Of a DNA stretch of 13,725 nt, positions 13,656 through 13,725 are shown piece by piece. The position numbers were made by a program, and so were the translations under genes. Each line of letters begins with the position of its first letter. Within the stretch, counting starts at the first letter, position 1. The stretch spans positions 1 to 13,725 of the forward strand of contig BQJS01000132.1 in assembly GCA_021604825.1 (NCBI GenBank), given 5' to 3'. Source of the DNA: Phycisphaerae bacterium. GTDB lineage: Bacteria; Planctomycetota; Phycisphaerae; UBA1845. Under the pieces are notes generated by a model that saw nothing but the letters and a program-made list of their open reading frames with translations, was not told the DNA's origin and made no database searches.

Positions 13656-13725
13656 ATGGTGACGCAATTCGCTCAACTCTGCGCTCTAACGTTAACAATG
13701 ACTGCCCAAGCTTCGCCACCGCCAC
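13656..13725 (+). CDS. Exported protein, N-terminus only (cut by window end)
   Basis: The first 23 codons of a gene that continues past the right edge. AAGGAG at 13641-13646 lies 9 nt before the ATG, supporting the start. The translation (MVTQFAQLCALTLTMTAQAS then prolines) looks like a short signal peptide with a likely cleavage after AQA, followed by a Pro-rich stretch. It is divergent from the Bfd-like gene. Nothing more can be said about the product. Confidence 0.6.
   Translation, partial: MVTQFAQLCALTLTMTAQASPPP

Overview
The window is most likely chromosomal DNA from a planctomycete (Planctomycetota, possibly Phycisphaerae-like). This is inferred from the secreted Cys-rich protein, whose N-terminus carries a dockerin-like Ca-binding half-site of the form common in that phylum (DLDGDCDVDL, then ANFTG), and from the moderately high GC content. 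No rRNA or other taxonomic marker is present, so the assignment is an inference.

Region 1 (1-9163) is a tight, single-strand operon for a nonulosonic (sialic-acid-like) sugar, most likely of the pseudaminic acid type. In order it encodes: a PseC-like aminotransferase cut by the left window edge; a divergent NeuB-family synthase; a pseudaminic-acid-associated methylase; the PseG UDP-sugar hydrolase; a second, canonical NeuB/LegI/PseI-type synthase; a SAM methyltransferase; an ArnA-like sugar formyltransferase; another SAM methyltransferase; a WbqC-family protein; a PseF/NeuA-like CMP-sugar synthetase; and a PIG-L (LmbE) deacetylase. Five junctions are 4-bp ATGA overlaps and one is an 11-bp overlap. 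The largest gaps are 33 bp. The core logic is UDP-sugar transamination, release of the free hexose (PseG), condensation with PEP (synthase) and CMP activation. The extra genes point to a decorated product that is N-formylated and possibly methylated. PseB (dehydratase), a PseH acetyltransferase and glycosyltransferases are not in the window. PseB would be expected upstream. The formyltransferase may stand in for PseH.

Region 2 (9188-10714, minus strand, convergent with the operon) is a secreted protein with six tandem Kazal-like modules behind a signal peptide and a dockerin-like half-site. A 261-bp divergent intergenic region separates it from the next gene.

Region 3 (10976-12315, plus) holds the condensin partner ScpA, overlapping by ATGA with a RidA/YjgF-family gene.

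Region 4 (12417-13725) holds an unrecognised acidic exported protein (possibly a lipoprotein), a small convergent Bfd-like [2Fe-2S] protein on the minus strand, and the first 23 codons of an exported protein that runs off the right edge.

The most interesting content is the nonulosonate operon: two dissimilar NeuB paralogues, three unrelated-looking methyltransferases, a formyltransferase and a deacetylase in one transcription unit. No CRISPR array, tRNA, rRNA, insertion sequence or phage gene was seen.
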